Shown here one piece after another: positions 10,784-19,113 of a stretch of 64,000 bases of DNA. Position 1 is the stretch's first letter, and each line of letters begins with the position of its first letter. The position numbers and the translations under genes were made by a program. The notes beneath the pieces are model-generated. The model was given only the letters and a program-made list of their open reading frames with translations. It searched no databases and was not told the DNA's origin. This DNA is from Cupriavidus malaysiensis (GTDB lineage Bacteria; Pseudomonadota; Gammaproteobacteria; Burkholderiales; Burkholderiaceae): positions 1,922,001 to 1,986,000 of the forward strand of contig NZ_CP017754.1 in the NCBI RefSeq assembly GCF_001854325.1, given 5' to 3'.

Positions 10784-11218
10784 TTGAGCGACCCCATGAA
10801 CACCCAGGACTTTGTCCTGCACCCCACCCGAGGCTTGCTGAACCGTCCGGTGTCCCGGGTGGTCACCTTCGGGAAGCGTTCCTACCTGCCGCCCGGCATG
10901 CTCAGCGCGGCGGTGGAGGACCCGGCGCCCGTGCGAGCGGCACAACCCGCCCAGCCGGCCCCGGAGCAGGCGGAGTCGACCGTCCTGGACTTCTTCGCGG
11001 TGATGCTGTTCAGCCACGTTGTCGGACTGCTGGCCCACTGCCACCTGCTGGGCAAGGCGGTCGAGGTAGGCGTCGAGGCGAACGACGCGTACCGAAAAGG
11101 CCCGGGCAAGGCACCGGGTGCGGCAGCGGCGGCATCCCCGACGGGGCGCGTGGCGGTGTTCGGTCCGCGTCGCAAGGCGGGCCTGACGCGCTCGACGGTC
11201 AGCTTCGGCCGGCGCTGA
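10784..11218 (+). CDS. hypothetical protein, 144 aa
   Basis: The likely start is TTG at 10784, close behind GGAGGAG (10774-10780); an ATG at 10796 is the alternative but sits far from that site. An Ala/Pro-rich middle is followed by one hydrophobic segment (VLDFFAVMLFSHVVGLLAHC) that may associate with the membrane, then a basic Gly/Ala-rich tail ending FGRR. The family is unknown. It is the first gene of a pair with 11232 (13-base gap). Confidence 0.6.
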   Translation: MSDPMNTQDFVLHPTRGLLNRPVSRVVTFGKRSYLPPGMLSAAVEDPAPVRAAQPAQPAPEQAESTVLDFFAVMLFSHVVGLLAHCHLLGKAVEVGVEANDAYRKGPGKAPGAAAAASPTGRVAVFGPRRKAGLTRSTVSFGRR

Positions 11219-11231
11219 TCGAGACGACCCG

Positions 11232-11513
11232 ATGAACGCCCGTGAGACCGTCCGCGCTGAAAACCTGCACGTGCCGGCGCGGCTCCTGGACGACCTGCTC
11301 TGGACGGTGCAGCGCGGAGCGTTCGGGCCGGAGGTGGACACGGCATACAGCCGTGCGCTGATGGCAGGCATCCGCGACGGGCGTCTGGTGCTCGACGGCA
11401 ACACCACCGTCCTGTACGACGAACCGAACGGCGTGCTGCACAGCCTCGGCGAGCTGCAGGACGCGTGCGAGGCAGCGGGTGCGCGCCTCGTGGAGCTCGC
11501 GCAGATGCACTGA
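11232..11513 (+). CDS. hypothetical protein, 93 aa
   Basis: A small soluble, mostly helical protein starting ATG at 11232, 13 bases after the previous stop, so probably co-translated. No recognisable domain. A terminator follows after about 35 bases. Confidence 0.6.
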   Translation: MNARETVRAENLHVPARLLDDLLWTVQRGAFGPEVDTAYSRALMAGIRDGRLVLDGNTTVLYDEPNGVLHSLGELQDACEAAGARLVELAQMH

Positions 11514-11547
11514 CCGATCGCTTGCGATCACCGGCGACAGCCCGATG

Positions 11548-11570
11548 CCCCACCGTCCCGGTGGGGTTTG
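11548..11570 (+). terminator. intrinsic terminator
   Basis: CCCCACCG / CGGTGGGG stem with a TCC loop followed by TTT, directly after the 10784-11513 unit. Confidence 0.75.
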
Positions 11571-11649
11571 TGTGTGGTGGGCCACCCGCGTCCAATCGGT
11601 GTCCGGTCAGGCCCGCGCAGGGCACCCGAAGGGGCGCGGACGGTGGCGG

Positions 11650-14487
11650 TCAGCGCCGCGAGGTGGACGAGGCCGTGGGTCGGCGGTTGGTCTGGCTGGC
11701 CCGCGCTCCGTGGGTGGTCGCAGGCACTGGCGCGTTTCCCCGCTTCCTGGGCTTGTACTTGCAGGCGGGGAAGTTGGAACAGGAACGAAACTCCCCGTAG
11801 GGGCCGGTGCGCAAGACCAGAACCCCTCGTTTGCACGAGGGGCATTCCTCCTCCTGAACGACCTGGCCGTCGGTGTCGGTGATCGACACCGCGCCGTCCT
11901 GCACAAGTTCCCTCAAAAAGCTGGAGCACTGACCGCGTGCCGTGAACATGGCCACGCTGCGCCGTGCCCTGGTCAGGGCCACGTAGAACAGGCGACGCTC
12001 TTCCCCGTTAGGGTAGTTGTCCCCGGCGGGCATGGCCAACGCCAGTACCGGGTCGTCGGCGCGCGTGTTCGGGAAGCTACGCCCGCGCAGCACGCTCAGC
12101 ATTTCCGGCAAGATCACGTAGTCGGCTTCGCTTCCCTTCGATCGGTGGACGGTGAGGAACGACACGTCCACCCAGCGCTCGAAGCGGGCCTTGTTGGCCG
12201 GGACGTACTGCCGATCGGCGTTGTAGCGCCCAAGCACGAAGACCGACACTTTCCCGTCTCGCCCAGGTGGGATGCTGCCGTCTTGGACCCCATGGGCCAG
12301 TTTCATCACGAACTGGGCGATGGCGTCGGCCAGCTTTTCCTTGTTGTCCACTTGGAACGCTTGCAGCATGGGTCCGATGGGCGGGGTGACCGACGTCACG
12401 CGTTTGCTGATCTGCGTTGGGTTCTTCGACACGAACCGGCTGGACACGTCGCACAGCGCCTGGGGGCAGCGGAACGTCTGTTCGAGCTTGAGCACCTGCC
12501 CGTGGCCGAACCATTCCCGGAAGCCGGTCATCACCGACACGTCCGCGCCGGCGAAACGGTTGATGGACTGCCAGTCGTCGCCCACGGCGAACAGGTATCG
12601 CCCGGGCTTCTGAACCAAGGCGCGGCACAAGCGGGCCCGAGCCCGGGAGGCGTCCTGGAACTCGTCGGCCATGACCAGCTCGTAGGGCGCCTCGTAACGA
12701 CCACTTTCCAGATACTCGGCCGCCAGGTTGAGCATGTCCTCGAAGTCGATGCCGTCCTCGGCCGCCAACGCGGCGTCCCACGCTTTGATGATGGGCTCGG
12801 CGATGTCGAGGAAGAGGCGGTGCCGGTACTTGAACGCATCGTCCGGCAGGGCGTCCAGGCGTTGGCGCAGCGCCGCCGCGTTCAAGCAGTTGCTTTTGGC
12901 GTGGCTGATGAACGTTCTCACCAACGTCACCAGTTCCGCGGGTTCCATGGGCTTCTGACCGCCCGAGGGAATCTCGCGATCCGGGTTGGGGTCGAGTTCG
13001 ACGCCCCGGCGGGTCAGCTCGTTGGCGAGGTGCTTGAACACGTCGCCGGTGCGTACCTGGTGCGACGTTGTTTCGATCAGCGCCGTGCCGCGTTCCCGAT
13101 GCAACGTGCGTTTCCACTCGACGCCGGCGAGGTAGTCGCCAAAGTGTGGCGGGGCCTTGCCGTTGGCGTCCAGGGCGAAGTGCTCGTGGTACAGATCAAT
13201 GCCCGGGTAGAAGAAGTCCGGGCGGTATTGGCGATAATCCTCGTCGGCGGTCTTGAACTTGTACCGCTCCTCGTAGAGGTAATCCACGCCGTTGTAAAAG
13301 AGCCAGTTGGAGAGGGTGGCCTCTTCTTGGCTGCGCACGCGCTTCCCGTCGGCGGTGAGGGTTCGACCGTTGCCTTGCTCGTCCCAGACGTCCGGTGTGC
13401 CGTTCGATCCGAACGTCGGCAGATCCTTGCCAAACACGAACCGGAAGAGGTCCCATTGCGTTCGGAAGGTGGCGGAGCGGTCCTTGAGCTGATCGACGAT
13501 CTCGGTCAGCTTGCTGATGCCGCCGGCGGCGTCGGTGGCCCAATCCGGGACGTCGGGCTTTTCCTTCGTGGCCTTGCCGATGATGTGAAGGCCCAGGGCG
13601 TGGAAGGTTGAGGCTTCCACCGCGACGTCGTCCATGCCCAGCCGCTCGAACGATTTGGCGGCACGCTCCGCCAGTTCGACGGCGGCCTGCTTGTTGAAGG
13701 CCAGCATGACGATCCGCTTCGGTGCGACGAAGCCCCGGTCGATCGCATAGGCGGCTTTTGCCACCATGGTGGACGTCTTACCCGAGCCGGCCGACGCAAC
13801 GACCTGCACGCGGTTGTCGAAGCAGATCACGGCCCGCGCTTGCTCCTCGGTCAGAGGCTTGCGCTCCACCCGGTCGAACAGGTCCTTGCACGCCGTCAAC
13901 TCGCGCTTCGTATGGGCCGCGTTGAGGGCGGCCCAGTAGGGGCGATGGTCGGTTTCCCATTGGACGAGGGAACGCTCCATCTCGGCAGCTTCCTGGCCGA
14001 GCCTGGCGTTCACGTTGGCCTTCGTCATGCGCGCACGAATGGCCTTCACGTCGATGGATGGTCGGGCCGCTTCAATGGCCGCCTGGACCTCGTGCGTGAT
14101 CCATCGCCGACCGGCTTCTGCAGTCTGCTCTTGCTGGGCCTTGTGGTCCAGCCAATCGAGCACGGTTTGATGAGCGTCACGTAGGAACGCCACGTCCTCG
14201 CGGATTTGCTTCTCGACCAGCGCAGCTTCCACAGCACTGGTCAAATCGGTCCCTCGGGCGTTGGGCAACCCGTCCACCTTCACGACCCGCGAGGGGCCTG
14301 GGTGGAGCGTGACGTCGGTCCAGAACACGCCCGGATTCACCCGGTACGCGCCAGCGTCGTCGATGTTGACGGCGTGCGTTTTTCCATCCACCGTCAACGA
14401 CAGTTTCAAGCCTTCAAGGAAGAGGCGCCAGTCCGGCGATCGTGTCAGTTTTCGGCCCCACGTGGAGGGAGCCCATTCTTTTTTCAT
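11650..14487 (-). CDS. UvrD/HelD-like SF1 helicase with internal nuclease-like insert and C4 zinc finger
   Basis: A 945-aa superfamily 1 DNA helicase resembling DNA helicase IV. Visible motifs are a Q-motif-like PLTEEQARA (211-219), Walker A ASAGSGKTS (231-239), DEFQD Walker B (608-612) and a late ALTRARRSV helicase motif. Between residues 385 and 465 is the HelD-type insert (RSQEEATLSNWLFYNG, YRPDFFYPG, YHEHFALD, GVEWK), which has the D-E-K layout of a PD-(D/E)XK nuclease fold. The C-terminus carries a topoisomerase-type zinc finger (CPSCKRG...CSNFPACKY). It likely acts in DNA repair or defence. Two further minus-strand genes lie upstream. Confidence 0.85.
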   Translation of the reverse strand: MKKEWAPSTWGRKLTRSPDWRLFLEGLKLSLTVDGKTHAVNIDDAGAYRVNPGVFWTDVTLHPGPSRVVKVDGLPNARGTDLTSAVEAALVEKQIREDVAFLRDAHQTVLDWLDHKAQQEQTAEAGRRWITHEVQAAIEAARPSIDVKAIRARMTKANVNARLGQEAAEMERSLVQWETDHRPYWAALNAAHTKRELTACKDLFDRVERKPLTEEQARAVICFDNRVQVVASAGSGKTSTMVAKAAYAIDRGFVAPKRIVMLAFNKQAAVELAERAAKSFERLGMDDVAVEASTFHALGLHIIGKATKEKPDVPDWATDAAGGISKLTEIVDQLKDRSATFRTQWDLFRFVFGKDLPTFGSNGTPDVWDEQGNGRTLTADGKRVRSQEEATLSNWLFYNGVDYLYEERYKFKTADEDYRQYRPDFFYPGIDLYHEHFALDANGKAPPHFGDYLAGVEWKRTLHRERGTALIETTSHQVRTGDVFKHLANELTRRGVELDPNPDREIPSGGQKPMEPAELVTLVRTFISHAKSNCLNAAALRQRLDALPDDAFKYRHRLFLDIAEPIIKAWDAALAAEDGIDFEDMLNLAAEYLESGRYEAPYELVMADEFQDASRARARLCRALVQKPGRYLFAVGDDWQSINRFAGADVSVMTGFREWFGHGQVLKLEQTFRCPQALCDVSSRFVSKNPTQISKRVTSVTPPIGPMLQAFQVDNKEKLADAIAQFVMKLAHGVQDGSIPPGRDGKVSVFVLGRYNADRQYVPANKARFERWVDVSFLTVHRSKGSEADYVILPEMLSVLRGRSFPNTRADDPVLALAMPAGDNYPNGEERRLFYVALTRARRSVAMFTARGQCSSFLRELVQDGAVSITDTDGQVVQEEECPSCKRGVLVLRTGPYGEFRSCSNFPACKYKPRKRGNAPVPATTHGARASQTNRRPTASSTSRR

Positions 14488-14663
14488 CGTCTACCCTGCA
14501 ATAACCCCGGAAACCGGTCTCGGTCATGCCAGAGACCCGGTCGCGCCATGATAGCCTGACGCTGCTTTGCAGGCGGGCGACGGACGCCATGGTCATGCAA
14601 TGAGCATCTACATCGCTCGTGGCCACAGCATCGAAGGTTGGGTTTTTCGGTTCCTGGCAGGTG

Positions 14664-15338
14664 TCAACCCGGACCGTACAGCCTCTCCTCAATGGCCGCG
14701 TCCAGCCCGGCGACGAAGCGCTCCACGGTGTTGATCGTGGCTTCGAGGGAGGCCTGGCTGACGTGCACCATGGGCGGTGCCAACCAGGTCTGCGCGTCCG
14801 GGTCCAGGCGATCGAGCAGCTCCACCTCGCGGGCGTCCAGGAACACCGAGCGCGCGGCGCCCGGTTTCCGGTCGGCGTGCTTGGGCCGGTTGGTGGTGAT
14901 CTCCAGGTCGTGCTGGATGCTGTTGCGCGTCAGCACGATGTCTTCCAGGACGGCGATGGGCACCGGGCCGTCGGCGAACGGGATCTTGAACGCCTCGGTA
15001 AAGATCGTGTCGTAGCCCCGCACCCAGCCCTTCCTGAACACGCGTTTGCGGTCCTCGGGGCTCAGCTCTTCGCAGTGGAGCCTGACGCGCGTTTGCAGGT
15101 ACGCCTGCAACGCCGACGCCAGCATGCACAGGCACGCATGGCCCAGGACGTCGATCGAATCGTTGGCCTCCTGCCATTCGACCATGAACGCGGGTTCCGG
15201 GTCCTCCGAGTACGGCGGTACAAAGGGCTCTTCCTCGTTCTCGATCTTGGTCCGGCGTTCGACGAAGGGCGCCGACGAGCGGGCGTAAAGCTGCCGGATG
15301 AAATCCAGGCGTTGGTTCAGAAACCAGGCCACGTCCAT
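14664..15338 (-). CDS. HEPN-motif hypothetical protein, 224 aa
   Basis: A mainly helical protein of unknown family. RNSIQH gives an R-x4-H motif, the signature of HEPN domains, many of which are RNases in defence and toxin systems. The motif lies in the expected helix (LEDIVLTRNSIQHDLE). The assignment is an inference from this one motif and the helical pattern. It sits between the HelD-like helicase (176 bases away) and the 508-aa unknown (71 bases away), all on the minus strand, so a functional group is possible. Confidence 0.6.
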   Translation of the reverse strand: MDVAWFLNQRLDFIRQLYARSSAPFVERRTKIENEEEPFVPPYSEDPEPAFMVEWQEANDSIDVLGHACLCMLASALQAYLQTRVRLHCEELSPEDRKRVFRKGWVRGYDTIFTEAFKIPFADGPVPIAVLEDIVLTRNSIQHDLEITTNRPKHADRKPGAARSVFLDAREVELLDRLDPDAQTWLAPPMVHVSQASLEATINTVERFVAGLDAAIEERLYGPG

Positions 15339-15409
15339 GGCGGTCCCCCGATTGCATGAGTTCGAAACGTTGCGCCCGGCACCTTGACAGCACCGGGTGC
15401 CGTGTCCGC

Positions 15410-16936
15410 TTACGCGGTTGCGCGCGCCTTCTTTTTCTTGACGTATTCGTCAACGAAAGCCTTGATGCCCTCGCTTCGTGGGAAAGCCTTCTTCGCCTCG
15501 GCGGGCGCGACGATGCCCGCGTCGAGGAGACTGGCCAGCCCATCCTTCCACCGTGTGAGGAGTTTGTCGTTCAGGAACTGTTCGATCTGCTCGAACGTGG
15601 CCACGTTGTCGATCGGCGCGCTGGTAGCCACGTACAAATCGGCGACCACCTTGTTCCCATCCTTGGACGGGAGGGGTGTGGTGGCTGCAATGGCGATGAT
15701 GCGGGCCAGCAGGTCCGCCTCCATGTCCGTCCCGCCACCCGCGCGCATGGTGCTCATGAACACGTTCATAACGTCGGCGCCATACGTGCCGCAAATCAGC
15801 AGCGCGTCCTCGCTGTACTTCAACAACAGTTCGGGTTCGGTGTAGCTGGGATGGTAGATCAAGCGGCGATAGCCCTGGGCGTAGGCGCTCTCGATCGACG
15901 GCAAGAAGGGCAGTTGCCGGATCGCTTCTGGCACGTCCCAGTCCTTCGATGGCGTCGAGCGGTGGCGCGCCATGATGCGGGCGGCCGGACCGGCGTGCTC
16001 GGTCAGCGCCAATGAGGCCGCCACGAGGTCCATCGCGGAATGTTCGGCGATGACGGCGGACCCGAACAGCAACAAGCCGTTCGTACGTTCGGCGAGCGCA
16101 TCACGCAAAGGTCCAACGAGCGGCGTCGGCAAAGCGTCGGCGGTTCCCGCCGGCGTGACCGGTTCTATCGTGGGCCATGCTCCGGAGAACGGCACGCGCG
16201 CTTGCAACTCGCCCTCGTCGGTGACGACGCCGATCAGTGCCGTTTCTTCGTCCACGTGCCCGTCCCTGGACGTGACCATGAGCCGAACGTCCTCGTGGAG
16301 CATCTCGGGCGTCGGGGTGTCGAGCAGTACCGCGACACGATGCCCCGAGTCCAGCGCGTACCGGCAAGCGGTTTCAAGACGGCTCGCAGTTCCATCCCAG
16401 GATTGCTGGTCGAGTTCGAGAGGGCCGACCACCAGCAACGTACCGCTGGGCACACGATCCAGGCCGGACGACCAGAGGCCGTATTCGCCCAGGTCGATGG
16501 CGCTGGACCATCCGTTGCCGGCGCGTTCGGCGTAGAGCAGCGCGCCGTCGGTGGCGTCCTCGTACACCTCCAATAGGGCGTCGATCGCCTTCTGGGAGGT
16601 CGCGATATAGACGCCGGGAACGGGACCCGACGGCCAGATCTGCGGGGCCCCGCGGGCGACGACCGCACCGGGCGGCGACAGCGCGACAAGCAACTCCTGC
16701 GGCGACATGTCGACCGCGAAGCGCTTCTTCAGGCGGAACGCCAGGCGGCCGGTTGAGGTGGTGTCCAGCTCGGCGGCGGCGACGCGCTCGGGGAACGCCA
16801 TCACCTCGGGCCAGTTACGAAGCCCGGGCAGCGCTGCGATCAGGTCGAGCGCCTGGCCATGACCAAGGGAGGGGTGCGTGGGCTGCAAAAGGCCGCGGAC
16901 GAGCCCGGCCAGCAGCTTCAACTGCTGCGTATCCAT
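15410..16936 (-). CDS. large hypothetical protein of mobile elements, 508 aa
   Basis: The first 70 residues (SLGHGQALDLIAALPGLRNWPEVMAFP) match an N-terminal segment that I associate with proteins of plasmids and ICEs of unknown function. The remainder is alpha/beta with several hydrophobic strands (TLLVVGPLEL, HRVAVLLDT, GLLLFGSAV) and a very basic C-terminus (KKKKARATA). No Walker motif or membrane span is evident. It may be an ATPase-like or nucleotide-binding protein, but this cannot be shown by eye. Confidence 0.6.
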   Translation of the reverse strand: MDTQQLKLLAGLVRGLLQPTHPSLGHGQALDLIAALPGLRNWPEVMAFPERVAAAELDTTSTGRLAFRLKKRFAVDMSPQELLVALSPPGAVVARGAPQIWPSGPVPGVYIATSQKAIDALLEVYEDATDGALLYAERAGNGWSSAIDLGEYGLWSSGLDRVPSGTLLVVGPLELDQQSWDGTASRLETACRYALDSGHRVAVLLDTPTPEMLHEDVRLMVTSRDGHVDEETALIGVVTDEGELQARVPFSGAWPTIEPVTPAGTADALPTPLVGPLRDALAERTNGLLLFGSAVIAEHSAMDLVAASLALTEHAGPAARIMARHRSTPSKDWDVPEAIRQLPFLPSIESAYAQGYRRLIYHPSYTEPELLLKYSEDALLICGTYGADVMNVFMSTMRAGGGTDMEADLLARIIAIAATTPLPSKDGNKVVADLYVATSAPIDNVATFEQIEQFLNDKLLTRWKDGLASLLDAGIVAPAEAKKAFPRSEGIKAFVDEYVKKKKARATA

Positions 16937-17150
16937 TGCTTTCTCCAGGGCGGTAAATCCGGTGCACGCTTTGCGGACCGCCCATCGAAAACAAGGACTA
17001 TGGAATGGGGTGGGTGCGGTGGAACATCGTCTTCGTCATGCCCCGGAGGGCGCGTGCGGCAGGCGACGACAGCCTGGGCACACTATAGCAGGAAAAATGC
17101 GCCCATCCGCACCGCTCAAAGGTGCTCGCGCACGCAACGCCGGCATCGGT

Positions 17151-18431
17151 TCACCGTGCCGTCGGAAGCCCCTCCCACTCGGTCGTGTAGCTGGGCGTTT
17201 TCGCGTTCTGGCTCATGTGCCAAGCCTGGTGACCCTCGACGTTCCCCACCCGCAGGGTCCCGCGTCCGAAGCGATCGTTCACGGCGTCCAGCGCGGCCAT
17301 CAGGCGCTCGCGTCGTGGCGCGGGCCCGGCGAACAGGTCGGCTTGCTCCACCGTTCGGTCCGTCAGGTCCAGCAGCATCACCCCCGCCTTGGCGTACTTG
17401 AAGCCCGGCTTGTACAGGCGGGCCAGGCCGGCCAGCGCGGCCTCCACCAGGCGCAGGGTGTCGCCCACCGGGACGGCGAGCGGCACCACCACCGCGGCGC
17501 TGTACTGCTTGTCCTTTTTGCGAAACGCGGACGTCTGGATGAACACGTGGACCTGGCCCGCCTTTAGCCCCTGGCGTCGCAGGCGCTCGGCCGCGGTGGC
17601 GGCGAAATCCCGCACCGCGATCGACAGGTCCTCCTGGGTCAGCACCGGGTGGCCGAACGACCGGGAGCAGATGATCTGCTTTTGCGGCTGGGCCTCGGCC
17701 TCGAACCCGTAGCAGGCGATCCCGTTCAGCTCGTGCACCGTGCGTTCGAGCACCACCGAGACGGTGGACCGGACGAACGACGGGCTGGCCCGTTTCAGGT
17801 CCAGCGCGGTGGCGATCCCGTCGGCGACCAGGCGCTCCCGCAACCGGCGGCCGACGCCCCAGACCTCGCCGACCTCGACCAGGCCCAGCAACTCGTCGCG
17901 ATCGCGCTCCGGTAGCGCGGTCAGGTCGCACACCCCCGACCACGGGCGCCCGACGTTCTTCTTCGCGATGTGGTTGGCCATCTTCGCCAGGGTCTTCGAC
18001 GGGGCGATGCCCACGCAGGTCGGAATCCCGATCCAGCGCAGCACGCGCTCGCGCATCAGTTGGCCGTAGACCGTCAGGCTCCCGGCGAGGGTGCCCATCC
18101 CGGTGAGGTCCACGAAACACTCGTCGATCGAGTAGACCTCCTGCACCGGGCTGAACTGGCCGAGGATGGCCATCATCCGGGCGGACATGTCGGCGTACAG
18201 GGCGTAGTTGCTGCTCAGCGCGACCAGGCCGGCCTCCTGCACCAGGTGGCGGATCTGGAAGAAGGGCACGCCCATTTTCACGCCCAGGTCCTTGGCCTCC
18301 TGGGACCGTGCCACGGCACAGCCATCGTTGTTCGACAGGACGATGAGCGGGCGCCCCACCAGGTCCGGGCGGAACACCCGCTCGCACGAGCAGTAGAAGT
18401 TGTTCCCGTCGACGAGGGCGAAGGTCGGCAT
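17151..18431 (-). CDS. umuC: Y-family DNA polymerase V catalytic subunit
   Basis: Translesion polymerase of the UmuC/ImpB/RulB type. Catalytic acidic residues are D8 (FALVDGNNFY) and D103-E104 (YSIDECFVDL). Helix-hairpin-helix and little-finger regions follow, and the C-terminus (GHQAWHMSQNAKTPSYTTEW) matches the DUF4113 tail of plasmid UmuC proteins. The start codon lies 3 bases past the umuD stop, so the pair is one operon. SOS-induced mutagenesis genes are common on plasmids. Confidence 0.94.
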   Translation of the reverse strand: MPTFALVDGNNFYCSCERVFRPDLVGRPLIVLSNNDGCAVARSQEAKDLGVKMGVPFFQIRHLVQEAGLVALSSNYALYADMSARMMAILGQFSPVQEVYSIDECFVDLTGMGTLAGSLTVYGQLMRERVLRWIGIPTCVGIAPSKTLAKMANHIAKKNVGRPWSGVCDLTALPERDRDELLGLVEVGEVWGVGRRLRERLVADGIATALDLKRASPSFVRSTVSVVLERTVHELNGIACYGFEAEAQPQKQIICSRSFGHPVLTQEDLSIAVRDFAATAAERLRRQGLKAGQVHVFIQTSAFRKKDKQYSAAVVVPLAVPVGDTLRLVEAALAGLARLYKPGFKYAKAGVMLLDLTDRTVEQADLFAGPAPRRERLMAALDAVNDRFGRGTLRVGNVEGHQAWHMSQNAKTPSYTTEWEGLPTAR

Positions 18432-18434
18432 GGC

Positions 18435-18884
18435 TCAGGCCCGCACGCGTACCCGGGTGGCGAGCACCTGGCGCAGGTTCCAGGTGACCACGCCCCATAC
18501 GGTCATTTCCTGGGCGTCGGAGAACACGATGGGCGCGTAGGCCGGGTTGGCCGCCACCAGCTTCACGATCCCCCCGCGGCGGTACAGGCGCTTGACCGTG
18601 AACTCCCCATCGACGCACGCGAGCACGATCAGGCCGTGCTTCGGCTCGATCGAACGGTCCACCACCAGCTTGTCCCCGTCCCAGATCCCGGCCCCGCTCA
18701 TGCTGTCGCCCTCGACGTTGAACAGGAAGGTCGACAGCGGGTTGAGGACCAGCACGTCGTTCAGGTCGATGCGACGCTGGGCGTGGTCCTGGGCGGGGCT
18801 GGGGAAGCCCGCCGGCACGCGCGAAAGCGCCTCGACGATGAAAAGAGCGGCCGGGTCCTCGGCGAGGGGGACGGGGTGGTTCAT
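18435..18884 (-). CDS. umuD: SOS mutagenesis protein UmuD (self-cleaving)
   Basis: LexA/UmuD-type serine peptidase fold. The catalytic dyad is S61 (EGDSMSG) and K98 (FTVKRLY). The cleavage site is A25-G26 in VPAGFPSP, matching the Ala/Cys-Gly site of the family. RecA-stimulated self-cleavage gives UmuD', which partners UmuC. A consensus SOS box lies 14 bases upstream of the start. Confidence 0.93.
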   Translation of the reverse strand: MNHPVPLAEDPAALFIVEALSRVPAGFPSPAQDHAQRRIDLNDVLVLNPLSTFLFNVEGDSMSGAGIWDGDKLVVDRSIEPKHGLIVLACVDGEFTVKRLYRRGGIVKLVAANPAYAPIVFSDAQEMTVWGVVTWNLRQVLATRVRVRA

Positions 18885-18897
18885 GGTGATGCAAATA

Positions 18898-18913
18898 CTG
18901 TATGGATATACAG
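18898..18913 (-). promoter_or_regulatory. LexA SOS box
   Basis: CTGT-ATGGATAT-ACAG, a near-perfect E. coli-type LexA site (TACTGTATGGATATACAG), 14 bases upstream of umuD. It indicates SOS control of umuDC. The short interval to the Argonaute operon on the other strand (about 200 bases) makes shared control conceivable but not shown. Confidence 0.92.
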
Positions 18914-19113
18914 TCTAGCAGGTGAGGTTGCCGTTGGGGAGGTCGACGTGATCGCGACATCCCTGTGGCACCGGGGCTTTTGATTACAATCGTCGGACAT
19001 AGGGTGGGGCTGACGACACGGCTTGGCAGCCCCGCAATGCGTGCCGTTGCGCGAGGGCGGGAGAATCCTGTGCGCTGCGGTGGCGCCCAAAACGACAACA
19101 GACGGGAGCGGTT

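Noticed and set aside
11479..13611. 710-codon open frame on the plus strand
   Set aside because: Antisense to the HelD-like helicase, which has full helicase motifs; no family resemblance in the plus frame.
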